Of a DNA stretch of 64,000 nt, positions 44,106-53,016 are shown in pieces; position 1 is the stretch's first letter; each line of letters opens with the position of its first letter. Below the pieces are notes generated by a model that worked only from the letters and a program-made list of their open reading frames with translations, made no database searches and was not told the origin of the DNA. The translations under genes were made by a program, and so were the position numbers. The stretch is from CAZPAN01 sp964428485 (lineage in GTDB: Bacteria > Actinomycetota > Coriobacteriia > Coriobacteriales > CADBOM01), in NCBI GenBank assembly GCA_964428485.1, contig CAYRYP010000001.1:1-64000 (forward strand), given 5' to 3'.

Positions 44106-45224
44106 GTGATACCCATCACACCAAGGGGATTCAAGGACGTGCTACCCGAAGAGGCTCGCATCAGGCAGGTGCTCAGGAAGAGTACCGCCGCCGTGCTCGA
44201 CCTCTGGGGCTACGATCCTATCGAGACCCCGACACTCGAGATCGTTGACGTTCTGGAGGAGGGGAGCGCCATAGGGGGCTCCTCGTTCCGTTTCTTCGAT
44301 AAGGACGATAACCTGCTCGTTCTGCGTCCCGATGTAACCCTGCCGATCGCTCGTATGGTCGCTTCCAGGCTCGGGGATGACTATCCCAGGCATCGTTTTC
44401 GCTACGACCTCAGGGTCTTTCGCGACGGGGAGTCTGCCAGGAGCGAGTCGAGGGAGTTCACACAGCTGGGGATCGAGCAGATCGGCTACTTCGGCCCCGC
44501 GGCCGACGCCGAGACGATCATCGTGTTTGTGGAGACGCTGCTGGCTACGGGGCTTCGGGGTTTCAAGATCGAGTTCTGTGACGTCCGAGTACTTCAGGGA
44601 CTCCTCTCGCACTGTGATCTTTCCAGTACCGACTCGGATGCAATCCTTCGGGCCTTCCACACCTCTAACTATGTCGGATTGGATGAGGCGGTCGCGCTCG
44701 CAGGGATAGAACCCCAGATGGCCAAGCGCATCATCGGCCTGATGAGAATCCATGGCTCGTCCGATGCGATAGATATGTGCCGTGAGCTCGTGGGAGATGT
44801 GATCGACGCGTCCGTCCTCGACTCTCTCTCCAGGACCTGGGAGATCATAGACGACTGCGGATACTCCGACTTCACCTCCATCGACTTCTCGCTGATGGGC
44901 TCCTTCGACTACTACACGGGGCTGATAATGGAGGCATTTGTGCCGGGATATGGTCGCTCCATCGGATCGGGTGGACGCTACGACAATCTTCTGTCCTCTT
45001 TCGGGAGAAGCGCCCCAGCCGCAGGGTTCGCCTTCTCGCTAGAGGATCTGATGCTGGCGCTGTCGGTGCAGGGCAACCTGAAGGAAGCTCCGCGCAAGAT
45101 CGAGGTGGTAAGAGGAACAGACTCCGCCGCCTTCAAGAAAGCCATAGCACTCCACTCCAACGGCATAGCCGCTGCGATGACCGGATCCGAATATGTGGGC
45201 GAGTCGAACGGAGGCAACCGATGA
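44106..45224 (+). CDS. hisZ: ATP phosphoribosyltransferase regulatory subunit HisZ
   Basis: HisZ is a catalytically inactive histidyl-tRNA synthetase-like protein that forms an octamer with short HisG and confers histidine feedback. The 372-residue product has the class II fold: TPRGFKDVLPEEA at the start, FRFFDKDDNLLVLRPDVTLPIARM (motif 2 area), and GSGGRYDNLLSSFGR near the end. There is no anticodon-binding domain. GTG at 44106 has GAAAGGA five bases upstream. Its presence explains why HisG in the next gene is the short form. It overlaps hisG by four bases (ATGA). Confidence 0.92.
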   Translation: MIPITPRGFKDVLPEEARIRQVLRKSTAAVLDLWGYDPIETPTLEIVDVLEEGSAIGGSSFRFFDKDDNLLVLRPDVTLPIARMVASRLGDDYPRHRFRYDLRVFRDGESARSESREFTQLGIEQIGYFGPAADAETIIVFVETLLATGLRGFKIEFCDVRVLQGLLSHCDLSSTDSDAILRAFHTSNYVGLDEAVALAGIEPQMAKRIIGLMRIHGSSDAIDMCRELVGDVIDASVLDSLSRTWEIIDDCGYSDFTSIDFSLMGSFDYYTGLIMEAFVPGYGRSIGSGGRYDNLLSSFGRSAPAAGFAFSLEDLMLALSVQGNLKEAPRKIEVVRGTDSAAFKKAIALHSNGIAAAMTGSEYVGESNGGNR

Positions 45225-45886
45225 TAGCCATTGGCAATTCCCTAGAGCGCCCGCTTCGCATAGGCGTTCCCAAGGGCTCCCTGTACGCGGACAGCCTGAA
45301 GGTGCTCTCCGCTGCCGGAGTTCCGGTAGGTGACTTGGAGGATCCCGGCAGGACGCTGTTCTTTCGCGGTGAGAAATACGAGTTCGTGATCCTCCGCCCC
45401 ACCGACGTGCCGGTCTTTGCAGCCTCGGGCGGAGCCGATTGCGCAATATGTGGAGAGGATTCGATCATAGAGGCCGGTGTCGACATCGTGGAGATGGTTG
45501 ATCTCGGCTTCGGAGGATGTAGGTTCGTCGTAGCCGAGCCGGACGACGCGGATGCCAGCGACGACTCCTACGGACGCCTCGGCGTCCTCAGAGTGGCGAC
45601 AAAGTATCCCAACATCACGCGCGCATACTATGATTCGATTGGCGTGCAGGTGGAGATCGTCAAGCTCCACGGCAACATCGAACTGGCCCCGCTTTGCGGC
45701 ATGGCCACCAGGATCGTCGACATCACCGCCACAGGCACGACACTTCGGGAGAACAACCTCCATGTTGTGAGTGAGGTAATGCACTCTACAGCAAGGTTCA
45801 TCGCCAACCCTGCAGCGGTAAGGGTGGACGAGAGGATAAGGGAGCTTGCGCGCAGATTGCGCGACGTGGTCCAGAAGGGCTACTAA
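45221..45886 (+). CDS. hisG: ATP phosphoribosyltransferase, short form
   Basis: HisG condenses ATP and PRPP, the first step of histidine synthesis. At 221 residues it is the short form that lacks the C-terminal regulatory domain and needs HisZ. It starts RIGVPKGSLYADSLKVL. It has GGADCAICGEDSIIEAGVDIVE near residue 67 and the PRPP loop DITATGTTLRENNL near residue 166. ATGA couples it to hisZ. About 70 bases with a hairpin separate it from hisD, the widest space inside the operon before hisE. Confidence 0.94.
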   Translation: MIAIGNSLERPLRIGVPKGSLYADSLKVLSAAGVPVGDLEDPGRTLFFRGEKYEFVILRPTDVPVFAASGGADCAICGEDSIIEAGVDIVEMVDLGFGGCRFVVAEPDDADASDDSYGRLGVLRVATKYPNITRAYYDSIGVQVEIVKLHGNIELAPLCGMATRIVDITATGTTLRENNLHVVSEVMHSTARFIANPAAVRVDERIRELARRLRDVVQKGY

Positions 45887-45923
45887 CCAAGAGAGCCGCC
45901 GGGAAGCTCACCGGTGTGATTTT

Positions 45924-45939
45924 GGGGTCGTGCGACCCC
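45924..45939 (+). other. Intra-operon hairpin between hisG and hisD
   Basis: GGGGTC-GTGC-GACCCC is a tight, GC-rich 6-bp hairpin 18 bases before the hisD start. It could tune expression of hisD and downstream genes relative to hisZG or protect an mRNA end. No T-run follows. Confidence 0.4.
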
Positions 45940-45956
45940 GGGAAGATGGTGAACGG

Positions 45957-47288
45957 ATGGAAATCCAGGTCATGAGACTCGAGGTCGACGAGGAGCTCGA
46001 CATAGATTCCATGGAGAGGAGCGGGTCGCTTCCGAGCGAGGTGATGGACTCCGCCGCCTCCATAATCGCCGATGTCCGCGAACGTGGCGACGCTGCCCTG
46101 TTCGAATACACGGCCAAGTTCGACCACGTGAAGCTAAATTCCTTTCTCGTGCCCGACGAGCTACTTGCAGCCGCAGCCGACAGACTGGACCCCGATTTGC
46201 GCGACGCCCTCGACGTTGCGTGCATCAACATCTCCGACTTCCACAGCGGTAAGGTACCGCAGTCCACTCTGGACATGTCCACCGACGGCTCCATCGTCGG
46301 ATATCGTGTCTCGCCGCTTGACAGCGTGGGTCTCTACATCCCAGGCGGTCGCGCACCCTACCCGTCAACGGTACTGATGAACGCCATACCCGCCAAAATG
46401 GCTGGCGTTGAGAGGATTGTCATGGTGACACCGCCATCCTCCGATGGAACGATGGACCCGGCGCTACTCTATGCCGCCTCCATCTCCGGCGTAGACGAGG
46501 TCTACGCCATCGGGGGTGCACAGGCGATCGCCGCACTAACCTATGGGACCGAGTCGATCCCCAAAGTCGATAAGATCGTGGGGCCGGGCAACGCCTACGT
46601 GGCGGCGGCCAAGAAACTCGTCTCAGGCTCTGTGGGAACCGATATGCAGGCAGGACCCTCGGAGGTCCTGATTCTGGCAGACGAGACCTCCGTGCCGGAG
46701 TTTGTGGCCGCCGACATGCTCTCACAGGCTGAGCACGATCCGGATGCGTGCTGCTATCTGGTAATGGTGGGTGACGATAACCTCAACGAGATCCTCTCCG
46801 AGATCGAGAGGATGGCCGCCGAGGCCGAAAGGCGCGAGATAATTGAGGCATCCCTTGAGGAGAACGGCCTAATCGTCGTATGTCCGAACCTCTCCAGCGC
46901 TATCGAGACCGCCAACGGTATAGCGCCCGAGCACCTCGAGATCCAGATGGACAACGCCATGGAGATCGTGGGTCAACTGAGGCACGCCGGGGCGATCTTC
47001 GTAGGAACATGGAGCCCGGTGGCCGTGGGTGACTACATTGCAGGTCCCAGCCACACGCTTCCGACATCGGGCACGGCCCGCTTCTCCAACCCGCTCACGA
47101 CCGACGACTTCGTAAGGAAGACCTCGATAATCTCATACTCATACCCGGCGCTGCGCTCGAAGGCAGACGCCGTCATGCAGATCGCCGGACGCGAGGGCTT
47201 CACGATGCACGTCCGCTCTGTCTCGGAGAGGATAGATCTGTTCGAGCAGGTGGCAGGAGAGCTAGCTGGCGAGGGTGAGGACCGATGA
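45957..47288 (+). CDS. hisD: Histidinol dehydrogenase
   Basis: HisD oxidises histidinol to histidine in two NAD-dependent steps, with zinc. The 443-residue protein shows YIPGGRAPYPSTVLM near residue 120, the NAD/zinc part VGPGNAYVAAAKK near residue 206, the family signature AGPSEVLILADE near residue 230, and QAEHDPDA near residue 256. GPSHTLPTSGTARF is near the end, and ATGA joins it to hisC. ATG 45957 and ATG 45972 are both possible starts; upstream codons to 45846 lie inside hisG. Confidence 0.95.
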   Translation: MEIQVMRLEVDEELDIDSMERSGSLPSEVMDSAASIIADVRERGDAALFEYTAKFDHVKLNSFLVPDELLAAAADRLDPDLRDALDVACINISDFHSGKVPQSTLDMSTDGSIVGYRVSPLDSVGLYIPGGRAPYPSTVLMNAIPAKMAGVERIVMVTPPSSDGTMDPALLYAASISGVDEVYAIGGAQAIAALTYGTESIPKVDKIVGPGNAYVAAAKKLVSGSVGTDMQAGPSEVLILADETSVPEFVAADMLSQAEHDPDACCYLVMVGDDNLNEILSEIERMAAEAERREIIEASLEENGLIVVCPNLSSAIETANGIAPEHLEIQMDNAMEIVGQLRHAGAIFVGTWSPVAVGDYIAGPSHTLPTSGTARFSNPLTTDDFVRKTSIISYSYPALRSKADAVMQIAGREGFTMHVRSVSERIDLFEQVAGELAGEGEDR

Positions 47289-48279
47289 GGGCAAATCNNN
47301 NNNNNNNNNNNNNNNNNNNNNNNNNNNNNNNNNNNNNNNNNNNNNNNNNNNNNNNNNNNNNNNNNNNNNNNNNNNNNNNNNNNNNNNNNNNNNNNNNAAC
47401 TCACCCCAGCGCCGAGCCATACCAAAGCTGGATCCAGCGAGGGTTATCGTCGGGAACGGTGGTGACGAAATACTCTACGACCTCTTCCTCGCATGGGGTG
47501 GAGCAGGTGCAAAAGCGCTCGTGCCCGTCCCCGCATTCTCCGTCTACTCGATAGACGCCGCGCTCACGCAGACCGAAATTGTGGAGGTGCCTAGAAAAGA
47601 CGATTTCTCGCTCGACGGAGATGCGATCCTAGAGAGGCTCTCCGAGGGGGATATCTCCATCGTGGTGCTAACCAGCCCCAACAACCCCACAGGCGACATA
47701 GTCGAGGAGGCGCTGGTGCGCGAGATTCTGCGCTCTACCGACGCGCTAGTGGTTCTCGATGAGGCCTACGGGGAGTTCTCAGAGACGACCACGGCGCACC
47801 TTCTGGACGAATACTCCAACCTCGCCATCCTGCGCACCTTCTCCAAGGCCTACTCGCTCGCAGGCGTGAGACTCGGCTACCTTCTGGCCTCGCACGAGGT
47901 GATCTCGGGACTGCTAACCGTGAGGCAGCCCTACTCCGTCGATGCGGTGTCGCAGGCCATCGGCTGCGCGGTGTGCGCCAACGTCGGGCTCTACTCGAGT
48001 CCCGTCAGACAGACGATCAGTCGAAGGGAAGTTCTTCTCGACAAGCTCTCCTGCATAACGGGCGTCGAGGCATTCCCCTCGCGCGCCAACTACATCATGA
48101 TCAGGGTTTCCAACGCTGAATGCGTATGGGAGGCCATGGTGAAGGAATCAGGCGTACTGGTGAGAGATCTCTCCTCCAGTAGGGGGCTCGAGAACTGCCT
48201 GCGAGTGACTGTGGGCACAGACGACGAGAACGACCAGATGCTCGACGCCCTGGCGTCAGCGATCATGGAGGCGATGTAG
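47285..48279 (+). CDS. hisC: Histidinol-phosphate aminotransferase, interrupted by an assembly gap
   Basis: HisC transfers an amino group to imidazole acetol phosphate. The start ATG at 47285 overlaps the hisD stop (ATGA) and reads MRAN before the gap. After the gap the frame resumes with LDPARVIVGNGGDEI, then SPNNPTGD, DEAYGEF, and the PLP lysine in FSKAYSLAGVRLGY. The end abuts hisB. The sequence before and after the 100 N lie in different frames, which means only that the real gap is not 100 bases. By family length roughly 60 residues are hidden. The gene is probably intact in the genome. Confidence 0.88.
47298..47397. other. Assembly gap (100 N) inside hisC
   Basis: A placeholder gap of unknown true length. 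The usual HisC N-terminus suggests around 180 missing bases rather than 100. Confidence 0.98.
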
Positions 48280-48885
48280 ATGAGCGATAGACCTGCTCCT
48301 AGGCGTGCCAAGATAAACCGCACCACCAAGGAGACCGACGTCACTGTCAGCCTCGTGCTCGACGGGACCGGAAACGCCACTAGCGAAACGGGAGTGCCGG
48401 CCTTCGACCACATCATGGAGGCCTTCGGACGCCATGGACTGTTCGATCTTGAAGTGAGAGCGAAGGGCGATATCGAGATCGACGCACACCACACCGTTGA
48501 GGACACCGGCATAGTCTTGGGAAGCGCCTTCGACGCCTGCCTCGGCGACCGTCGCGGCATCAGGCGCTTCGGTGACTGCATCATGCCAATGGACGAGACG
48601 CTGGTGATGGCCGCCGTGGACATCTCCGGACGCGGGCAGCTGCACTGGGAGGTGGATTTGCCAATCGAGATGATAGGAACCTTCGACACCACACTCGTAA
48701 AGGAGTTTTTGATCGCGCTCGCCTCCAACATGGGTGCCACCATCCATGTGAGATCGCTTGTGGGTGAGAACACGCATCACATCATTGAGGCTGCCACGAA
48801 GGCCGTCGGTAGAGCGATATCCGAGGCCGTCTCGATCGATCCGAGACGGGACGGCTCGATCCCCTCCACAAAGGGGGTCATATAG
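48280..48885 (+). CDS. hisB: Imidazoleglycerol-phosphate dehydratase
   Basis: HisB dehydrates imidazole glycerol phosphate. The 201-residue protein is the monofunctional form without the N-terminal phosphatase domain. Metal-ligand motifs are AHHTVEDTGIVLGSA near residue 69 and ENTHHIIEAATKAVGRA near residue 167; FDHIMEAFGRHG and DETLVMAAVD are also present. GGAGG precedes the ATG, which follows the hisC stop directly. Because this protein lacks the phosphatase, the PHP protein at 11173 is needed for histidinol phosphate (inference). Confidence 0.95.
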   Translation: MSDRPAPRRAKINRTTKETDVTVSLVLDGTGNATSETGVPAFDHIMEAFGRHGLFDLEVRAKGDIEIDAHHTVEDTGIVLGSAFDACLGDRRGIRRFGDCIMPMDETLVMAAVDISGRGQLHWEVDLPIEMIGTFDTTLVKEFLIALASNMGATIHVRSLVGENTHHIIEAATKAVGRAISEAVSIDPRRDGSIPSTKGVI

Positions 48886-48886
48886 C

Positions 48887-49573
48887 ATGGCGATCGCCAT
48901 CGTCGACTACTGCAAGGGAAATCTCCGGAGCGTCGAGAAGGGGATTGAGGCTGTAGGTGGAGAGGCTTTCGTCTCCTCCGACCCCGCGAAGATCGCCCTA
49001 GCCGATGCCATAGTGCTCCCGGGAGTCGGGGCATTCGCAGATGCCGCAGCCACGATGCGCTCCACCGGCCAAATGGAGCTTTTGCGCGACATGATCGCCG
49101 ATGGGGTACCGTTTCTGGGAATTTGTTTGGGACTGCACCTGCTCTTCGAACGCGGCGAGGAGGGCGCTTCGGGCGAGAAGTGGGTAGAGGGCCTTGGGGT
49201 GCTACCCGGAACGGCACGTAGGCTTCCGTCTGAAGCCCCCGACGGAAGCGCTCTGAAGATCCCGCATGTCGGCTGGAACACCATCTCTGTGAGAATGCCC
49301 GAATGCCCCATCCTCGATGGGATACCGCAGAACACGCACTTCTACTTCACGCATTCCTACGCGGCCTACCCCGACGACGCCTCCGACATCGCAGCCGTGA
49401 CCGACCACGGTGCCGATTTCTGCTCCGCGGTCTGGAGGGGCAACATATACGGGGTGCAGTTTCATCCGGAGAAGTCCTCGGCGTCCGGTATGAGGGTGCT
49501 CTCTAACTTCGTGAGATCCATCAGGGCCGCAAGAAGACCGCTTGTACAAGTCCCGACAGGGGTGAAGATATGA
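48887..49573 (+). CDS. hisH: Imidazole glycerol phosphate synthase, glutaminase subunit
   Basis: HisH releases ammonia from glutamine and channels it to HisF. The 228-residue class I amidotransferase has IVLPGVGAFADA near residue 41, the nucleophile Cys in FLGICLGLHLLF near residue 79, and the His and Glu of GVQFHPEKSS near residue 191. AAAGGGGG lies 9 bases before the ATG. An upstream frame within hisB is rejected. ATGA overlap couples it to hisA. Confidence 0.95.
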   Translation: MAIAIVDYCKGNLRSVEKGIEAVGGEAFVSSDPAKIALADAIVLPGVGAFADAAATMRSTGQMELLRDMIADGVPFLGICLGLHLLFERGEEGASGEKWVEGLGVLPGTARRLPSEAPDGSALKIPHVGWNTISVRMPECPILDGIPQNTHFYFTHSYAAYPDDASDIAAVTDHGADFCSAVWRGNIYGVQFHPEKSSASGMRVLSNFVRSIRAARRPLVQVPTGVKI

Positions 49574-50298
49574 TCCTCTTTCCAGCGATCGATATTCTCG
49601 ATGGAAGAGCCGTGCGGCTGAAGCAAGGCTCCTACGACGACGTGACCACCTACAACGACGATCCGGTCGAGCAGGCCGCCGCCTTCGCGCAGGCCGGCGC
49701 GGAGTGGATACATGTGGTGGATCTCAACGGCGCCAAGGAAGGCACCGCCTGCAACCAGAAAACGATCTCTAGGATCCTGGAGCAGACTGGTGTCTTCATC
49801 GAGGTTGGCGGGGGCATGAGGTCGATCGCCACCATCGACTCCTACATCGAGGCGGGAGCCGAACGTATCGTGCTTGGAACTAAACTCGCAACCGATCCAG
49901 ACTTCGTCGATGAGGCCGTGCGCCTCTTCGGCAACCATCTGGTGGCGGGCGTCGATGCGCGTGACGGCATGGTCGCCGTCTCAGGATGGACCGAGAGTGG
50001 GGGAGTGTCCGCGGACGAGCTCGTGGGAAGGCTTTCCACAATGGGAATCTGCCATCTCGTCTACACCAACATCGAGAGCGACGGCATGCAGACCGGCATC
50101 GACGTCGACGCCTATCTGCGCATCGCCGAGACCGCGGGTTTTCCTGTGGTTGCCTCGGGAGGTGTAGCCACGATATCCGACATCGAGGCTCTTGCCGCCC
50201 ATCCCGAGGCTATCGAGGGCGCTATCTCTGGCAAAGCAATCTACGAAGGGACGCTCGATCTGAAAGCCGCCATCGAGGCCGCGAGGGGAGGTCGCTAG
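49570..50298 (+). CDS. hisA: ProFAR isomerase HisA
   Basis: HisA is a TIM-barrel isomerase acting between HisI and HisF/H. The 242-residue protein starts [18 protein letters not shown] with the catalytic Asp. It continues with [28 protein letters not shown] and the second catalytic Asp in [30 protein letters not shown] forms the phosphate site. An actinobacterial PriA (dual HisA/TrpF) role cannot be excluded; no trpF was seen in this window. Overlap with hisH and one-base spacing to hisF-I make it fully coupled. Confidence 0.94.
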   Translation: MILFPAIDILDGRAVRLKQGSYDDVTTYNDDPVEQAAAFAQAGAEWIHVVDLNGAKEGTACNQKTISRILEQTGVFIEVGGGMRSIATIDSYIEAGAERIVLGTKLATDPDFVDEAVRLFGNHLVAGVDARDGMVAVSGWTESGGVSADELVGRLSTMGICHLVYTNIESDGMQTGIDVDAYLRIAETAGFPVVASGGVATISDIEALAAHPEAIEGAISGKAIYEGTLDLKAAIEAARGGR

Positions 50299-50299
50299 G

Positions 50300-51433
50300 A
50301 TGCTCGCCAAGAGGGTCATACCCTGCCTGGATGTGAAGGACGGCAGGGTCGTCAAGGGCGTCAACTTCGTCAACCTCGTGGATGCGGGAGATCCAGTGGA
50401 GCTCGCGGCCGAATACGACAGGCAGGGCGCCGACGAGGTTGTGTTCCTCGACATCACCGCCACCGCCGAGGGGCGCAAGACCACCATCGAGATGGCCTCC
50501 CGCGCAAGTGAGGAGCTGCGCATCCCGTTCACCGTGGGCGGGGGCTTTACCGACGTGGATTCGATACGGGAGATGATCGCCGCCGGCGCGGACAAGGTCT
50601 CCATCAACTCCGCCGCCGTAAAGGATCCCTCGCTGATCACCAGGGCGGCCTCGGCGTTCGGATCGCAGGCAATAATCTGCGCCATAGACGCCAAGTCGGT
50701 CGAAGGCCAGAGCGGCAGGTGGACCGTCTACATAGCCGGCGGACGCACGGACACTGGTCTCGACGCCGTAGAGTGGGCGCGCGAGGCTGCAAAGAGGGGA
50801 GCCGGCGAGATCTTGCTCACCTCGATGGACCGAGACGGCTCCAAGATCGGCTTCGACATCGAGCTTACGCGGGCCATCGCAGATTCCGTGAACATCCCCG
50901 TCATCGCCTCAGGTGGGGTCGGCAGTCTCGAGCACTTCTCCGAGGGCGTGCTCGAAGGGCACGCTGAAGCGGTGCTCGCCGCAAGCGTTTTCCACTTCGG
51001 AGAACTCACGGTGGCGCAGGTGAAAGAGCATATGGCCTCGCGCGGTATCCCGATGAGAATGAGCGATGAGTTCCCTTACGATCTGGCCTCTCCAGTAGAC
51101 TTGTCCAGGATCGCCTTCGATGAAAGGGGTCTCGTCCCCGCCATCATCCAGGACGACCTCTCAGGAGACGTGCTGATGATGGCCTGGATGAACGCTGAGT
51201 CGCTGAAGCTCACGATGACGACTGGTACCACGCACTTCTGGTCAAGATCGCGCGATTGCATCTGGAACAAAGGGGAGACCTCCGGGAACTTCCAGCACGT
51301 GGTCTCGATAGATGCTGATTGCGACCGCGACTGCCTTCTGGTAAGAGTTAGGCCCGACGGACCTGCCTGCCATACCGGTGCAAGATCGTGCTTCTACAGA
51401 TCCGTGGGCTATAATCTCCCAGAGCAACTATAA
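50300..51433 (+). CDS. hisF: HisF-HisI fusion protein
   Basis: The 377-residue frame combines two enzymes. Residues 1-255 are HisF ([19 protein letters not shown] with the catalytic Asp, [29 protein letters not shown]), the cyclase that makes IGP and AICAR with HisH. From about 270, [15 protein letters not shown]...[34 protein letters not shown] and CHTGARSCF match HisI, PR-AMP cyclohydrolase, including the metal Asp and Cys ligands. HisI acts two steps before HisF, with HisA between. HisE is separate at 52392. GGGGAGG precedes ATG 50300. I did not see this fusion as common in textbooks. Confidence 0.93.
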   Translation: MLAKRVIPCLDVKDGRVVKGVNFVNLVDAGDPVELAAEYDRQGADEVVFLDITATAEGRKTTIEMASRASEELRIPFTVGGGFTDVDSIREMIAAGADKVSINSAAVKDPSLITRAASAFGSQAIICAIDAKSVEGQSGRWTVYIAGGRTDTGLDAVEWAREAAKRGAGEILLTSMDRDGSKIGFDIELTRAIADSVNIPVIASGGVGSLEHFSEGVLEGHAEAVLAASVFHFGELTVAQVKEHMASRGIPMRMSDEFPYDLASPVDLSRIAFDERGLVPAIIQDDLSGDVLMMAWMNAESLKLTMTTGTTHFWSRSRDCIWNKGETSGNFQHVVSIDADCDRDCLLVRVRPDGPACHTGARSCFYRSVGYNLPEQL

Positions 51434-51473
51434 ACGGACAACGATTGGTGCGGATTTGGGGGTCGGCCTTCAT

Positions 51474-52319
51474 ATGAGAGATGCAACCGGGGTATTGGCG
51501 CGAAGGGGAGTGCGCCTTCTAGTCGCGCTCACACTAGCCATCGTGTTCATCGCATGCATCTCAGGTTGCGCCTCTCAGCAGTCCGCCTCTATCGAGGGCG
51601 AGGAACTCGATGAGTCGGCCATCGATGCTACCCAGGAGGCCGAGTCGTCATCTCTGTCCTCCTTCACAGTGGTCATAGATGCCGGCCATCAGGCGCAGGG
51701 CGACTCCACCCAGGAACCCATCGGTCCCGGCGCCTCTGAGACCAAGGCCAGAGTGACATCCGGGACCACCGGCGTCTCCTCCGGAGTGGCGGAGCACGAA
51801 GTCAACCTCGAAGTCGCACTCCTTCTGCGTGACTACCTCGACTCTATGGGCGTCAATGTCATCATGGTCAGGGAGACGGCCGACGTGAACATATCCAACT
51901 CCGAAAGGGCAGCCATCGCCAACGAGGCCGACGCAGATCTCTTCGTGAGGCTCCATTGCGATGGGTCCGAGAACTCCTCTGCACACGGATTCTCGACACT
52001 AGTGCCCGGAGTGAACTCCTGGACCAGTCCGATAGTGGAGTCCTCAAGGGAGGCCGCCGAGTTCGTTCAGGCTAGTGCTGTGGCGGCCACCGGGGCGCAG
52101 GATCTGGGGATCGTGGAGAGAACCGACCTCTCGGGCTTCAACTGGTGCGAAGTTCCGACGATACTCTGCGAGATGGGCTTCATGTCCAACGCCGACGAAG
52201 ATCTACTACTAAACGACGCCTCGTACCAGAACCTACTGGCAACGGGGATAGGCGACGGGATCATAGCCTACCTGCAGAGCCTAGAGACGTCCGCACAAGA
52301 CTCCGCTGAAGAGGCCTAG
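51474..52319 (+). CDS. Lipoprotein N-acetylmuramoyl-L-alanine amidase (Amidase_3)
   Basis: The 281-residue protein has a lipoprotein signal (RRGVRLLVALTLAIVFIA, lipobox ISGC) and a Glu-rich tether. The Amidase_3 catalytic domain has DAGHQAQ near residue 69, EHEVNL near residue 105, RLHCDG near residue 160 and CEMGFMSN near residue 234. These give the zinc His, Glu, His and the catalytic Glu. It cleaves peptidoglycan stem peptides outside the membrane. Its place between hisF-I and hisE is odd. ATG 51474 is preferred to upstream codons that lie in hisI; the G-rich site GGGGG is some 12 bases before. Confidence 0.88.
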   Translation: MRDATGVLARRGVRLLVALTLAIVFIACISGCASQQSASIEGEELDESAIDATQEAESSSLSSFTVVIDAGHQAQGDSTQEPIGPGASETKARVTSGTTGVSSGVAEHEVNLEVALLLRDYLDSMGVNVIMVRETADVNISNSERAAIANEADADLFVRLHCDGSENSSAHGFSTLVPGVNSWTSPIVESSREAAEFVQASAVAATGAQDLGIVERTDLSGFNWCEVPTILCEMGFMSNADEDLLLNDASYQNLLATGIGDGIIAYLQSLETSAQDSAEEA

Positions 52320-52391
52320 TAGGGCTTTTCGAAACAGGAGCCCCGATTTGGGTGGGCGTCCAAGCGGGCGCATCTGAAAGGAAGTGAGTCC

Positions 52392-52709
52392 ATGGGCTAC
52401 CAGACCGAAAACGTGGTCCCTGGAGACATAGGGAAGACGCTTCGCAGTCTTGCGGAGACGATACACTCCCGTCGGGACGCCTCTATGGAGGAAAGCTACA
52501 CTGCCAAGCTTCTCAAGCAGTCTGAGGAGTATCTGCTCAAGAAGGTGGGTGAGGAGTCCATCGAGACGATACTGGCCGCAACCAGCGGTAACCACGACCA
52601 CCTCCGTTATGAGATCGCCGATCTCATCTACCATGTGATGGTGCTGATGGAAAAGTATGGCGTGAGTCTAGACGAGCTGGCCGGTGAGCTTGACGCGAGG
52701 GTGAAGTGA
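52392..52709 (+). CDS. hisE: Phosphoribosyl-ATP pyrophosphatase
   Basis: HisE hydrolyses PR-ATP to PR-AMP, the second step of the pathway. The 105-residue all-alpha protein has the MazG-type metal site ESYTAKLLKQSEEYLLKKVGEESIETILAA and the partner helix EIADLIYHVMVLM. The adjacent part reads LAETIHSRRDA. GAAAGGAAGTG precedes the ATG. Usually HisE stands with or fused to HisI; here HisI is on HisF, and an amidase gene separates them. GTGA couples it to the next small gene. Confidence 0.93.
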   Translation: MGYQTENVVPGDIGKTLRSLAETIHSRRDASMEESYTAKLLKQSEEYLLKKVGEESIETILAATSGNHDHLRYEIADLIYHVMVLMEKYGVSLDELAGELDARVK

Positions 52710-52978
52710 CTACTACGCCAATGCCAGATGAGGAACTCGTGGTGATAGCCCCCGCTGGCAAATGCGCCGGGGTGCATCAAACGGGTGAAGGTTCTGTCGA
52801 GGTGGTGGAGGAGAATAATTCCTTCGAGGAGCTACCAGATGACTTCGCCGAGCGCGAGATCGAGGAGCTTGGACTCGACTCCAAAATGGGGCGGACACAG
52901 CGGTTCGTGATCTGGCTCGTCGTAGCGCTGATTGTTATCGGCGCCGTATACGTCTGCTGGTACTGGTTCTTCAGGTGA
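52706..52978 (+). CDS. Small single-span membrane protein, unknown function
   Basis: The 90-residue product has an acidic N-terminal two thirds (VEVVEENNSFEELPDDFAEREIEELGL). A hydrophobic helix ends it (FVIWLVVALIVIGAVYVCWYWFF). The GTG at 52706 overlaps the hisE stop (GTGA), so expression depends on hisE translation; ATG at 52721 is an alternative. I do not recognise a family. Its topology suggests an acidic cytosolic part anchored in the membrane. Confidence 0.6.
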   Translation: MTTTPMPDEELVVIAPAGKCAGVHQTGEGSVEVVEENNSFEELPDDFAEREIEELGLDSKMGRTQRFVIWLVVALIVIGAVYVCWYWFFR

Positions 52979-53016
52979 GAGCACAACGCTTTGCGTTTCG
53001 AAAGGAGCATCGGGGT

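Noticed and set aside
47275..48279. hisC as a frameshifted pseudogene
   Set aside because: The frame change falls across a 100-N placeholder of unknown length, so it carries no information.
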